From Gammaproteobacteria bacterium (GTDB lineage: Bacteria; Pseudomonadota; Gammaproteobacteria; Pseudomonadales; Porticoccaceae), in contig JACPPB010000017.1 of assembly GCA_016191205.1 (NCBI GenBank), positions 1 through 64,000 of the forward strand: DNA of 64,000 nucleotides, written 5' to 3'. A program made the position numbers and the translations under genes. The first letter of the stretch is position 1; each line of letters begins with the position of its first letter. Positions 17,122-25,911 of this stretch are shown here, piece after piece. The notes below the pieces were generated by a model. The model made no database searches and was not told the DNA's origin. It saw nothing but the letters and a program-made list of their open reading frames with translations.

Positions 17122-17480
17122 CGGGGCATTCGCGTGCATTCACCGAGCTGTTGCAGCGCGCCGCGGACCCCGACCGACTGCGCTGGGAGCCGCTCCGTCC
17201 CGGGGTCGCGTTTCACGCCCTTTACGGTCAGCCCGGCCAAGGCCCCGCCGCCGCGCTGCTGCGCTATGACCCCGGCGCCTCGGTGCCGGAACATCGCCAC
17301 ATCGACTACGAGCATATTCTGATCCTGGAAGGCTCCCAGCGTGACGCCAACGGACTCTACCCGGCGGGCACCCTGCTGGTCAGCCCGCCCGGCAGCCGCC
17401 ACGCGGTGACCAGCGAGGGCGGCTGCCTGGTGCTTGCCATCTGGTCCGGGCCGCTCGATTTCGGGACCAACGACAACTGA
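17118..17480 (+). CDS. Small cupin (ChrR-like) protein coupled to biuH
   Basis: A 120-residue single-domain cupin. Metal-binding motif 1 is visible as [20 protein letters not shown] and motif 2 as [18 protein letters not shown]; the two histidines plus the glutamate of motif 1 and the histidine of motif 2 are the likely ligands. The fold resembles ChrR-type cupins, but there is no anti-sigma zinc domain. Its ATG overlaps the biuH stop codon. Function is unknown; a sensor or accessory enzyme for the carbamide pathway would fit the coupling, as inference only. Confidence 0.82.
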   Translation: MTGHSRAFTELLQRAADPDRLRWEPLRPGVAFHALYGQPGQGPAAALLRYDPGASVPEHRHIDYEHILILEGSQRDANGLYPAGTLLVSPPGSRHAVTSEGGCLVLAIWSGPLDFGTNDN

Positions 17481-17693
17481 CCTTCCGCCGCCGCGGCTAT
17501 CGCGGCTGCGCTGCCGCAACGCTCTTGCCAGCAGCTTGTCACCATCCCCGTCGCGACTCCGTAACCGAGGTCCAGTCCGGACCTGCAGCCACGGATTGAT
17601 CTTCCCTGCGCCGATCGTCGGGTCTATGCTGGATCGCAGCCTGCTTGCTTTCCTGCCCAGCTTTTTTTCCAAAACAACCATCGGGGGTGAATC

Positions 17694-19424
17694 ATGTTGG
17701 ACTATCTGATCAAAGGCGGAACCATCGTCGACGGCACCGGCGCCGCGCGCTACCAGGGCGATGTCGGCGTCAAGAACGGTCGCATCGTGGCGGTGGGCAC
17801 AGTGAATGAACCAGCGACGGAAACCATCGACGCCACCGGTATGGTGGTATCCCCGGGCTTCGTCGATATCCACACCCATTACGACGCGCAGATATTCTGG
17901 GATCCGGCGCTGAGCCCGTCCTGCTATCACGGCGTCACCAGCGTGTTCGCCGGCAACTGCGGCTTCTCGGTCGCGCCCCTCACCGCCGACGGCGGCGACT
18001 ATCTGATGAAGATGCTGGCCCGGGTCGAGGGCATGCCGCTGCAAAGCCTGCGCGATGGCGTGCCCTGGAACTGGACCTCGTTCGGGAGCTACCTCGAACG
18101 CGTCGAGGAACGCCAGCCGGCGGTGAACGTCGGCTTTCTGGTCGGCCACTCGGCCCTGCGGCGCGCGGTGATGGGCGCAGCGGCGGTCGATCAGGTGGCG
18201 AGCCCGAGCCAGCTCGAAGCCATGCAAAAGCTGCTGCACCAATCGCTCAGCGAAGGCGGCATGGGCTTTTCGTCGTCCCAGGCGCCGACCCACAACGACG
18301 GCGCCGGCCACCCGGTACCCTCCCGCGCCGCGACCGGCCAGGAGTTGATCGCGCTGAGCCGCTGCCTGCGCGATCACCCCGGCACCCTGCTCGAATTCAT
18401 TCCGACAGTGGGTCCGTTCGAAGAAAAGCACATGCAGTTGATGACCGACATGTCGCTGGCAGCGCAGCGGTCGCTGAACTGGAACGTGCTGATCGTGAAC
18501 ACCGGCGCGCGCGCCATTTACGAGAGCCAGATCAAGGCGGCGGACTATGCCGCCGAGCGGGGCGCGACCATCCGCGCGCTGACCTTTGCGCAGCCGGTAT
18601 CGCTGCGTCTCAACCTGCTCAGCGGTTTCGGGCTCGATGCCCTGCCGGGCTGGGCCGCGGTGCTGGGCCTGCCGCTCGCCGAACGGATGGCGGCGCTGGC
18701 CGATCCCGCGACCCGCGCGCGCCTGGTCGAAAACGCCGCGCACCCGGACGTCCCGGTGCTGCTGCGCGCCATGGGCAACTTCAGCGCCATGACCATCGAG
18801 CAGACCTTTTCGCCCGCCACCAAGGCCTATCAGGGCCGCGCGCTCGCGGAAGTGGCGGCGGAGCGCAAGCAAAGTCCGGCCGATGCCTTTTTCGATATCG
18901 CGCTGGCCGATGAACTGAAAACCTGCTTCATGCCCCGCCTCGGCGGCGACGACGACGAGAGTTGGGCGCTGCGCGGGGCGGTGTGGAAGGATCCCCGCAC
19001 GCTGGTGGGCGCCTCCGATGCCGGCGCCCACCTGGACATGATCGACACCTTCGCCTTCAGCACCACCGTGCTGGGCGAGGGCGTGCGCAAGCGCAACCTG
19101 ATGACCCTGGAAGAGGGCGTGCATCAGATCACCGACCTGCCAGCCCGCTTCATGGGGCTCAAGGAGCGCGGTCGCATCGCGGTCGGCTGGCACGCCGATC
19201 TGGTGGTGTTCGATGCCGACCGCATCCGCAAGGGACCCATCCACATGCGCTTCGACCTGCCCGGCAATGCCGGCCGCCTCTACTGCGAAGCCGAAGGCAT
19301 TTCTCAGGTGCTGGTGAACGGCAAGGTGATCGTCCGCGACAACCAGCTCACCGGCACCCGGCCGGGAACGGTGCTGCGTTCCGGCCGCGACACCGAGACC
19401 GTGCCGATCCCCGCCGCGGGCTGA
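17694..19424 (+). CDS. Amidohydrolase of the N-acyl-D-amino-acid deacylase (D-aminoacylase) type
   Basis: A 576-residue amidohydrolase family 3 protein. It starts with the usual N-terminal beta subdomain (LDYLIKGGTIVDGTGAARYQGDVGVKNGRIVAVG) and the metal motif GFVDIHTHYDAQ (H60, H62, D64). It continues with GVTSVFAGNCGFSVAPL, which holds the bridging cysteine, and ends with VGASDAGAHLDMID, RIAVGWHADLVVFD and a C-terminal strand domain. Relatives deacylate N-acyl-D-amino acids or open cyclic ureides; the substrate here is unknown. A GGGGGTGA ribosome binding site precedes the ATG, and a strong terminator follows. It lies 213 bp after the cupin gene, so it may or may not be in the same transcript. 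Confidence 0.87.
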   Translation: MLDYLIKGGTIVDGTGAARYQGDVGVKNGRIVAVGTVNEPATETIDATGMVVSPGFVDIHTHYDAQIFWDPALSPSCYHGVTSVFAGNCGFSVAPLTADGGDYLMKMLARVEGMPLQSLRDGVPWNWTSFGSYLERVEERQPAVNVGFLVGHSALRRAVMGAAAVDQVASPSQLEAMQKLLHQSLSEGGMGFSSSQAPTHNDGAGHPVPSRAATGQELIALSRCLRDHPGTLLEFIPTVGPFEEKHMQLMTDMSLAAQRSLNWNVLIVNTGARAIYESQIKAADYAAERGATIRALTFAQPVSLRLNLLSGFGLDALPGWAAVLGLPLAERMAALADPATRARLVENAAHPDVPVLLRAMGNFSAMTIEQTFSPATKAYQGRALAEVAAERKQSPADAFFDIALADELKTCFMPRLGGDDDESWALRGAVWKDPRTLVGASDAGAHLDMIDTFAFSTTVLGEGVRKRNLMTLEEGVHQITDLPARFMGLKERGRIAVGWHADLVVFDADRIRKGPIHMRFDLPGNAGRLYCEAEGISQVLVNGKVIVRDNQLTGTRPGTVLRSGRDTETVPIPAAG

Positions 19425-19440
19425 GCAACCGAGCCACAAA

Positions 19441-19469
19441 CCCCCGGCAACGTCGCCGGGGGTTTTTTT
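19441..19469 (+). terminator. Rho-independent terminator closing the carbamide cluster
   Basis: CCCCCGGC pairs perfectly with GCCGGGGG across a 6-nt loop, followed by seven Ts, 17 bp after the amidohydrolase stop codon. This is a textbook intrinsic terminator. Confidence 0.93.
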
Positions 19470-19595
19470 ATGGAATCCGATCCAGGCCCGACTCCCGGGT
19501 GCCATGCCGCGCAAAGCCCGGCGTATATACTGTGACGGTTCGATGACACGCGGGCCGCGCGCAGCGGCCCCGTCCAGCTTTCCGATCCACAACCG

Positions 19596-21200
19596 ATGCC
19601 AGTGATGGGCCAACCGCCTCCCATTTCCCGTTCGATCTGGTCGCCGCTGGGATACCCGCTGTTCCGGGTGATGTGGCTGGGCATGACCGTGTCCAACATC
19701 GGCACCTGGATGAACGAGGTCGGCGTCACCTGGCTCATGGCCGGCATGGCACCCTCCAACCTGATGATTGCGCTGATCCAGACCGCGACCACCCTGCCGT
19801 TTTTTCTGCTGTCGTATCCCGCCGGCGTGATGGGCGACATCTGCAATCGCCGCACGGTGCTGATCGCGTTGCACGTCTGGCTGCTGATTTCGGCGGTGGC
19901 GCTCACCGTCCTCGCCCACCTGGAAATGACCACGGAGTGGTGGCTGTTGCTGCTCACCTTCTGCCTCGGCGCGGGCAACGCCATGATGCGCCCGTCGTGG
20001 AGCGCCAATATCCCCACCTTCGTGCCGCGCACCGAACTCAGCAACGCCATCACCCTGAATTCGCTGAGCACCAACATCAGCAAGGCGGCAGGCCCGACCA
20101 TTGGCGGACTGCTGCTCGCCGCCGCCGGGCCCGTGGCCGTGTTCGCGCTCAATGCGGCGAGTTTTGTGTTTGTGCTGGGCACCCTGGTGTTCCGCCACCC
20201 GCGCGCGTTCCACGTGCAGACGCAACTGCCGGCGGAATCCTTCGCCACCGCCCTGCGCGCCGGTTTTCGTTACACCCGCAACGATCCCGAACTGTTCGCC
20301 CTGCTGGTGCGCTGCATGGCCAGCTTTCTGTTCATCAGCGTGTTCTGGTCGATGCTGCCGGTGATCGTGCTGCGCCAGATGGGCGCCGGCCCCCAGATCT
20401 ACGGCCTGCTGGTGGGCGGTACCGGTATCGGCTCGCTGATCGGCGCCAATCTGTTGCCCCATCTGCTGCGCCGCGCAACCCGCAATCAGGTGTTTGGCGG
20501 CGCGACCTTCGTATTGGGCACGGCGCTGCTCGCCCTTGCCTGGACCCGCGACTACTGGCTGCTGGGACTACTGACGCTGGTGATCGGGATCTGCTGGATC
20601 ATGCTGTTTTCGTCGATCGTGGTGGCCTCGCAATCCACCGCACCCGGCTGGGTGATGGCGCGCGTGCTGGCGCTGGTGATGCTCGTCTACGGTGGCAGCG
20701 TCGCGGTGGGCAGCGCGCTCTGGGGTTATCTGTCGGACGCCTTCAGCGTGCAGGCGGGCATCGTCATCGCGGTGGCGGGGCTGCTGGCGTCGGTGCTGCT
20801 GGGCAAACGCTATCCCATTGCCCAGGAAGGCCATCGGGATCTGAGCCAACGACCCGCGGGGCCGCCCCCGGCCCACACCGCGAACCTCGCCCACGAACGC
20901 GGTCCGGTGATGGTGACGCTGGACTACCAGATCGATCCGGCGCGACGCGACGCGGTACTGGACCAACTCGCCCGGATGCGCATGATCCGGCAGCGCAGCG
21001 GTGCCTATTTCTGGGAAGTCTTCGACGCCCCCGACCGGCCGGACACCGTGCGGGAGACGTTTCTGGTGGAGTCGTGGCTGGAATACCTGCGTCAGCGCGA
21101 ACGCCTGACCGGGAACGACCACGCCGCGGAACAACGACTGCTGCAGCTCACCGGCTCGCCGCCGCGGGAGCGGCATTTTGTGGCAAGCCGCGCGCGGTGA
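19596..21200 (+). CDS. MFS transporter, EntS/DUF894 (MFS_3) type with cytoplasmic C-terminal domain
   Basis: A 534-residue major facilitator protein. The opening PLFRVMWLGMTVSNIGTWMNEVGVTWLM and the loop YPAGVMGDICNRRTVLI match the MFS_3 family of exporters, and twelve membrane segments run to about residue 410. The C-terminal ~115 residues (VMVTLDYQIDPARRDAVLDQLARMR onward) form the soluble ABM-like domain that full-length members of this family carry. Substrates in the family include siderophores and drugs; none can be assigned here. It follows the terminator at 19441, so it is its own unit. ATG codons at 19596 and 19605 are both possible starts. Confidence 0.85.
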   Translation: MPVMGQPPPISRSIWSPLGYPLFRVMWLGMTVSNIGTWMNEVGVTWLMAGMAPSNLMIALIQTATTLPFFLLSYPAGVMGDICNRRTVLIALHVWLLISAVALTVLAHLEMTTEWWLLLLTFCLGAGNAMMRPSWSANIPTFVPRTELSNAITLNSLSTNISKAAGPTIGGLLLAAAGPVAVFALNAASFVFVLGTLVFRHPRAFHVQTQLPAESFATALRAGFRYTRNDPELFALLVRCMASFLFISVFWSMLPVIVLRQMGAGPQIYGLLVGGTGIGSLIGANLLPHLLRRATRNQVFGGATFVLGTALLALAWTRDYWLLGLLTLVIGICWIMLFSSIVVASQSTAPGWVMARVLALVMLVYGGSVAVGSALWGYLSDAFSVQAGIVIAVAGLLASVLLGKRYPIAQEGHRDLSQRPAGPPPAHTANLAHERGPVMVTLDYQIDPARRDAVLDQLARMRMIRQRSGAYFWEVFDAPDRPDTVRETFLVESWLEYLRQRERLTGNDHAAEQRLLQLTGSPPRERHFVASRAR

Positions 21201-21489
21201 AGTGTCCGGGGCTATAAAAGACTCTGAAGTTGATCGCGGCTGATCTTCACATCGCAAAGTATTCGGGCAAGCAGTGCTGAACTCGGACGGCGCGACGAAG
21301 GAAGTGAGGTGAGCCGCTGGTGCGACACGTGCAGTCGCGGTAAAAGACTGACCCCATGCCGACAATATATGATTGCAATACCCCTATTTTTCCTGCGCCA
21401 TGTAGGCGGAATGTTACAATGAAAGACCTGACCCCCTTTCCTGCTTGACCCCCTTTCCTGCTAGCGACGCCGTCCAGTGGAAGCGGTTG
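21201..21489. other. Non-coding stretch with GACCTGACCCC-like motifs between MFS gene and DUF4145-like gene
   Basis: I see no gene here. The stretch includes a TAAAAGACTGACCCC motif near 21340 and a related GAAAGACCTGACCCCC motif near 21421 leading into the tandem repeat. Similar short motifs recur beyond the island gene near 22420. They look like remnants of a mobile or repeat element that marks one edge of the AT-rich island. Confidence 0.4.
21429..21462. repeat. Two tandem copies of a 17-bp unit TGACCCCCTTTCCTGCT
   Basis: Two exact head-to-tail copies of the 17-bp unit lie just outside the 3' end of the DUF4145-like gene. No spacer or further copies follow, so this is not a CRISPR array. 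Confidence 0.9.
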
Positions 21490-22170
21490 TTATGTGGCGG
21501 TATCCATATCGGCTAGGTACTGCGCCGTTAAGACATGATTTCTTATCCATGCCATGGTTAGCTCCAAAAGAATCTTCAGATCCTTTATCTCTTTATCTTC
21601 CCACTTACGAACGTAGTGAGATTCGTCATTGCCCAACCATGCCGCCCTCTTGGCGCATTCCTTAACGTTCGTATCATCAACGAATTCGTTGATGCAAGCA
21701 CCAAGGAATTTGGCCTTTATTTCTTGTTCTTTGTCGGGATTCTTGGAGATGCAATAGTCTTTAACCAAAAACTCCAAAGATTTTCGGTATCCAACACCAG
21801 CGATCTGGTTCAGTCCGTAATGCTCCGCTGTGTGTGCCTGGGAATAGATTTCAACGAAGTTAGCAGAGAGTTTTTTGACTTCTTCGGGTATTACTGGCTC
21901 TTTGCCGCGATATGGTGATGTATTTCTCAGAGAAAAATTCTTTTCCAGTGTTCCGCGAAAATCATGCCCCTGCCAGTACGTGGCAATAAATGCATGTTGG
22001 CAATCTTGTCGAGGACAACGAAAAATGAATTGAAGAATGTTGCCCCTGTGACCTTCTCTTTCGATGGCATTTGTGCCGATCAGCCGTGGATCGATGCCGT
22101 GATGACATAGGGGGCAGGTATCCGGAATGGAACTGTAAGGGTAGCGAATATTGTTAATGTCTATATGCAT
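21490..22170 (-). CDS. DUF4145-like protein with zinc-ribbon N terminus, in an AT-rich island
   Basis: A 226-residue protein with two cysteine pairs (CPLCHHG near residue 18 and CPRQDC near residue 52) that would form a zinc knuckle, followed by a helical region typical of DUF4145: AEHYGLNQIAGVGYRKSLEFLVKDYC, INEFVDDTNVKECAKRAAWLGNDESHYVRKW. DUF4145 domains are common in restriction-modification and other defence-linked proteins and in stand-alone proteins of unknown function. The gene is clearly richer in A and T than its neighbours, uses codons they avoid, and is flanked by short repeats, so it was probably acquired horizontally. No partner gene is visible. Confidence 0.75.
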   Translation of the reverse strand: MHIDINNIRYPYSSIPDTCPLCHHGIDPRLIGTNAIEREGHRGNILQFIFRCPRQDCQHAFIATYWQGHDFRGTLEKNFSLRNTSPYRGKEPVIPEEVKKLSANFVEIYSQAHTAEHYGLNQIAGVGYRKSLEFLVKDYCISKNPDKEQEIKAKFLGACINEFVDDTNVKECAKRAAWLGNDESHYVRKWEDKEIKDLKILLELTMAWIRNHVLTAQYLADMDTAT

Positions 22171-22678
22171 TCAGAGCCCCCTACCTGTGTGAGCCAGATA
22201 ACGTAAAGTTGAGGGGCGCGCCGCTTTTGGAGAGGCACAGGGGTCTGTTCTCGCATTGTTGCATTTAATCAAAGAACGTACTCTGTAGCGGTGCTTGCGG
22301 TCGCGGTAGCCATCCTTGCGGGCGCTTTTGGCGATGCCGGCCAGTTCCTCCAATTCGGGGGTCAATGGGGTAAGACTCGATTGATCTATAACCCCATTGA
22401 CCCATCTTGACCCACCCACTGACCCCAGATTTACACGCACGTGCTCAACCGGCGCGGGCTGGCAGTGCGAAGTACGCTGGAGCAGATCTGAACGGGAGGC
22501 GGCTGACATTGCCATTGAGAATGACGTTCCCTGTTGCGTGGCCCGACTGTAGCGGCTGGCGACACGGGAGGCAAATGCCGCGCGGCGGATCAGAAAAGCA
22601 GCGGGATCAGGGGCCACCGTAGCGAGCCTGCCATTCCGCCCTGCCGCCGACCATCCGTGGCCGGGCTCGCTTCCAGGA
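22171..22678. other. 508-bp gap, probable degenerate mobile-element remnant with 13-bp inverted repeat
   Basis: No convincing gene. A minus-strand frame near 22180-22360 reads a basic fragment (KSARKDGYRDRKHRYR) that looks like the end of a longer, lost protein, but I cannot name it. Within the gap, GGGTCAATGGGGT at 22359-22371 is exactly inverted at 22391-22403 around a 19-nt loop, and further GACCC-type motifs follow. This is the upstream edge of the AT-richer island. Confidence 0.5.
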
Positions 22679-23884
22679 TCACACCACCGGTTCATTCCGG
22701 CCGACACTACCCCGCTCCGGCGTCAGCGCAAGCAACCCAAAGGCAGCGATGCTGACCACACTGGCCAGCGCGAACACGGTGCGGTAGCCGGTGGCGATCA
22801 CCACGTGGCCGAGCACCAGCCCCGCCGCCGACAGCCCCAGATTGAACGCGCCGTTGTAGGCGGCCATGACCTTGCCGCGCTCGGCGGGGGTGGCGAGATC
22901 GATCGCCACTGCATTCAGCGCCGGATAGTAGATGCCCTGCGCCAGACCCAGCACGGCGCCGGCGATGAAGAGACCAAAATAATCCAGCCAGATCAGCGCC
23001 AGGGGCGCGAACACGTAGATCAGCAACATCGCGCGGACCACCCGCAACCGACCCAGGCGGTCGGCCAGACCGCCGCACAGCACGCGCACCGAGACCGCCG
23101 CCACCGCGTAGGCGACCAGATAAATCGCGACCTTCTTGATGCCAAGCGACAGCGCCCAGGGCTGGTAAAACGTGAACAGGGTGCCAAACGCCCAGCCCAC
23201 CATGGCCGAGGCCATGGTTACCGGCAGCATCCCTGGCCGTCGCAACACAGTGAGCAGGCTCGTGTGCTGTCCACCGGCCGGGGGGGCATGCCGCTGTTCG
23301 TGGATCAAACGCGAAAATACCGCGGCAAGCACCGACGTGGCGGCGGTCGCCGCGAACACCGTCTTCCAGCCGAAATGCTCCGATGTCCACTCCGCAAAGG
23401 CCGGCCCCACCGCGTTGGTGAAGATCATCACCGCGCCGAAGATACCGAGCGCCTGACCCAGGCGGGCGGGCGGCGAGATGTCCGTCGCAAGGGTGGCGAC
23501 CGCGACATAAAACAAGGTGAAACCGATGCCCTGGAGAATGCGCAACGTCCAGATCAGCGGCCCGACACTGTCGACCCACAGAAACCCGGCGCAGGACAGC
23601 GCGAGGATCAGGCCACCGGCGGCGGCAAAAACCTTGCGCCCGCGCCGGTCGATCTGGCCGCCGACAAAGGGCACCGTCAGTGCCGATGCCAGCCAGAAAA
23701 TAGTGGTCACGCTGCCGATGGTGACCGGGTCGGCGGCGAGCGCCACGGCCAGAAACTTGGGCAACAGAAAATAAGTGGAGAACGACAGGCCGAACAGCGT
23801 CGTCACCGCCAGCAGCAGCACAAACTGGGCGCTGAACAGTGATGCGCCGTATTCAGGTCCCGAAGGTGATTGCAGAACGCTCAT
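22679..23884 (-). CDS. MFS transporter (401 aa)
   Basis: A twelve-helix major facilitator protein with no extra domains. The conserved loop 2-3 motif is seen as VPFVGGQIDRRGRKVFAAAG near residue 75, and the second-half equivalent as LCGGLADRLGRLRVVRAML. It resembles drug or metabolite efflux members of the family; no substrate can be assigned. The longest frame begins at 24043, but the ATG at 23884 starts the family-like N terminus just before the first membrane segment. Its leader carries an imperfect tandem repeat. Confidence 0.85.
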   Translation of the reverse strand: MSVLQSPSGPEYGASLFSAQFVLLLAVTTLFGLSFSTYFLLPKFLAVALAADPVTIGSVTTIFWLASALTVPFVGGQIDRRGRKVFAAAGGLILALSCAGFLWVDSVGPLIWTLRILQGIGFTLFYVAVATLATDISPPARLGQALGIFGAVMIFTNAVGPAFAEWTSEHFGWKTVFAATAATSVLAAVFSRLIHEQRHAPPAGGQHTSLLTVLRRPGMLPVTMASAMVGWAFGTLFTFYQPWALSLGIKKVAIYLVAYAVAAVSVRVLCGGLADRLGRLRVVRAMLLIYVFAPLALIWLDYFGLFIAGAVLGLAQGIYYPALNAVAIDLATPAERGKVMAAYNGAFNLGLSAAGLVLGHVVIATGYRTVFALASVVSIAAFGLLALTPERGSVGRNEPVV

Positions 23885-23890
23885 AAGGGT

Positions 23891-23926
23891 TCTTCTGTTG
23901 TTGGCGCATCTTCTGTTTGTTGGCGC
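23891..23926 (-). repeat. Imperfect 17/18-bp tandem repeat in the MFS gene leader
   Basis: CTTCTGTTGTTGGCGCA and CTTCTGTTTGTTGGCGCA lie next to each other (plus-strand reading), ending 6 bp upstream of the minus-strand ATG at 23884. The repeat therefore occupies the ribosome-binding region and duplicates its AGAAG core. Confidence 0.8.
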
Positions 23927-24087
23927 AGCAGTTACCGAAATCGCCGGGGCAAGCGGTGACAGTACGGCAGTGTGATGACGGGCAATGTTGCCGGGGTGGT
24001 GCTCCCGGTGCGTCACTTTGCCACCGATGGCGGGCAATAGCATCGCCCCCGGCCGGCGCCATCATCCGTGGTGACGCCGCCGCCGGA

Positions 24088-25830
24088 TCACAGGATGTGT
24101 TCGATCAGCAACTGGAGGCTTTCCACGCCCCGAAAGCGGTTTACATCGAGCCGATAGACGATCCGGATGCGCTCCGGCAGTTGGGGCTTTTCCCCGGCGG
24201 CGACCGCGTTGAACGCGATGGCATCCAGCAGCCGATCGTCCACCAGCGGGCTGAGCGTCAGCTTGAGATGCGTGGCGCCAACCACACGCGCGTCGCGCAC
24301 CCGAAACTCGCCATGGAAACTGGGCTCGGGAAAATGCTGGCCCCAGGGACCGGCGGCGCGCAGTTGATAGGCATTCTCGATCGTTAATTCAGCGGCGGGC
24401 ACTTCACCGTCGTGAAGGATTTCGAGCTCCAGATCCGCAGGGACAAGCCATTCCCGCACCACGGTGTCGAAGGCGGTGGCGAAGGCGGCGAAGTTCTCGG
24501 CGGCGAGCGCCAGTCCGGCGGCGGCAGCGTGGCCGCCGAAGCGCCCGATCAGGTCGGGATGCCGGGCCGCGACCGCATCGAGCGCATCGCGGATGTGCAG
24601 TCCGGGTATCGATCGGGCGGAGCCTTTCAGTTCGCCGTTGTTGCCGTCGGCGAACGCGATCACGGGCCGGTGCACGCGCTCGCGCACCCGCCCCGCCAGC
24701 AGGCCGACCACGCCCTGATGCCAGCCGGGATCGTACAGACACAGGCCCCAGGGCAGGTCCTCGTCAAGCTGCAAGCGCGCGACGTGCTCCGTTGCTTCGC
24801 GCTGCATCTGGGCTTCGATGGCGCGGCGGTCGCGGTTCAGTTCGTCGAGCTGGGCGGCGAGGGAGCGCGCCAGCGCGCTGTCGTCAGCCAGCAGGCAGCG
24901 GATGCCGAGGCTGATGTCGTCGAGGCGGCCGGCGGCATTGAGGCGGGGGCCGGCGGCGAAGCCGAGGTCGGCGGCGACCGCGTGGCGAGGATCGCGACCG
25001 GCCACTTCCAGCAGGGCCAGCACCCCGGGGCGACAGCGCCCGGCGCGAATGCGGCGCAGCCCCTGGTGGACCAGGGTGCGGTTGAGGCGATCGAGGGGCA
25101 CCACGTCGGCCACGGTGCCGAGCGCCACCAGGTCGAGCCAGTCGGCCATCGCGGGCTCGGCGATGCCCTGCCGCGCAAACCAGTCGTCGGCCTTGAGCCG
25201 GCCGCGCAGCGCCGCCAGCAGATAGAACATCACGCCGACGCCCGCCAGCGCCTTGTGAGGGAAGCCGCACTCCGGCTGGTTGGGATTGACGATGGCGTCG
25301 GCCGCCGGCAGCACCCGTCCCGGCAGATGGTGGTCGGTGACCAGCACGCGAATGCCCGCGTCGCGTGCGGCGGCGACCCCGGCGATGCTGGAGATGCCGT
25401 TGTCCACGGTGATGATCAGGTCGGGGTTGCGGGTTTGCGCCAGCGCGACGATTTCCGGCGTCAGCCCGTAGCCGTACTCGAAGCGGTTGGGCACCAGGAA
25501 ATCCACCTGGGCAAAACCCAAGGCGCGCAACCCGAGCACGGCGAGCGCGGTACTGGTGGCGCCATCGGCGTCGAAGTCGCCCACGATGAGCAGCCGCGAC
25601 TGCCGCTGCAACGCCGCGACCAGCAACGCCAGCGCCGCTTCGATGCCGCGCAGGCCGGTGGCCGGAGGAATCCAGCCGAGCTGGAGATCCAGCGCATCCG
25701 GGGTCGCGGTGCGCGCCGCGTAAATGCGGCGCAACCACTGCGGAAGATCGTCGCCGAACGCGGTTTCGGGGCCGATCAGAGGTCGCGCCTTCAGCGCCAG
25801 GGCACGCTCCGGTATCGGCACCTCAGCCAT
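24088..25830 (-). CDS. recJ: Single-stranded-DNA-specific exonuclease RecJ
   Basis: A 5'-3' single-strand exonuclease of recombination and mismatch repair. The DHH phosphoesterase core is intact: VGDFDADGATSTAL (residues 83-95), VDNGISS near 142, LVTDHHLPG (DHH at 166-168) and, in the DHHA1 domain, IGRFGGHAAAAGLAL. The C-terminal OB-type domain follows. At 580 residues it matches the usual length. It is the last gene of the minus-strand series after thrC, a placement seen in other Gammaproteobacteria. Confidence 0.95.
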   Translation of the reverse strand: MAEVPIPERALALKARPLIGPETAFGDDLPQWLRRIYAARTATPDALDLQLGWIPPATGLRGIEAALALLVAALQRQSRLLIVGDFDADGATSTALAVLGLRALGFAQVDFLVPNRFEYGYGLTPEIVALAQTRNPDLIITVDNGISSIAGVAAARDAGIRVLVTDHHLPGRVLPAADAIVNPNQPECGFPHKALAGVGVMFYLLAALRGRLKADDWFARQGIAEPAMADWLDLVALGTVADVVPLDRLNRTLVHQGLRRIRAGRCRPGVLALLEVAGRDPRHAVAADLGFAAGPRLNAAGRLDDISLGIRCLLADDSALARSLAAQLDELNRDRRAIEAQMQREATEHVARLQLDEDLPWGLCLYDPGWHQGVVGLLAGRVRERVHRPVIAFADGNNGELKGSARSIPGLHIRDALDAVAARHPDLIGRFGGHAAAAGLALAAENFAAFATAFDTVVREWLVPADLELEILHDGEVPAAELTIENAYQLRAAGPWGQHFPEPSFHGEFRVRDARVVGATHLKLTLSPLVDDRLLDAIAFNAVAAGEKPQLPERIRIVYRLDVNRFRGVESLQLLIEHIL

Positions 25831-25911
25831 TGCCGCGACCGCGCCGACCGGGCGTCGCGGCGTACCGTGTCGCGAAGCAACGGACTGCGCGTGCGCCGGG
25901 TGCGGTCAGCA

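Noticed and set aside
16644-20462. A 1272-codon minus-strand frame opposite biuH, cupin, amidohydrolase and MFS genes
   Set aside because: Shadow of genes with clear catalytic motifs; no domain recognisable.
21429-21462. Possible CRISPR fragment
   Set aside because: Only two copies, directly adjacent with no spacer, and no cas genes.
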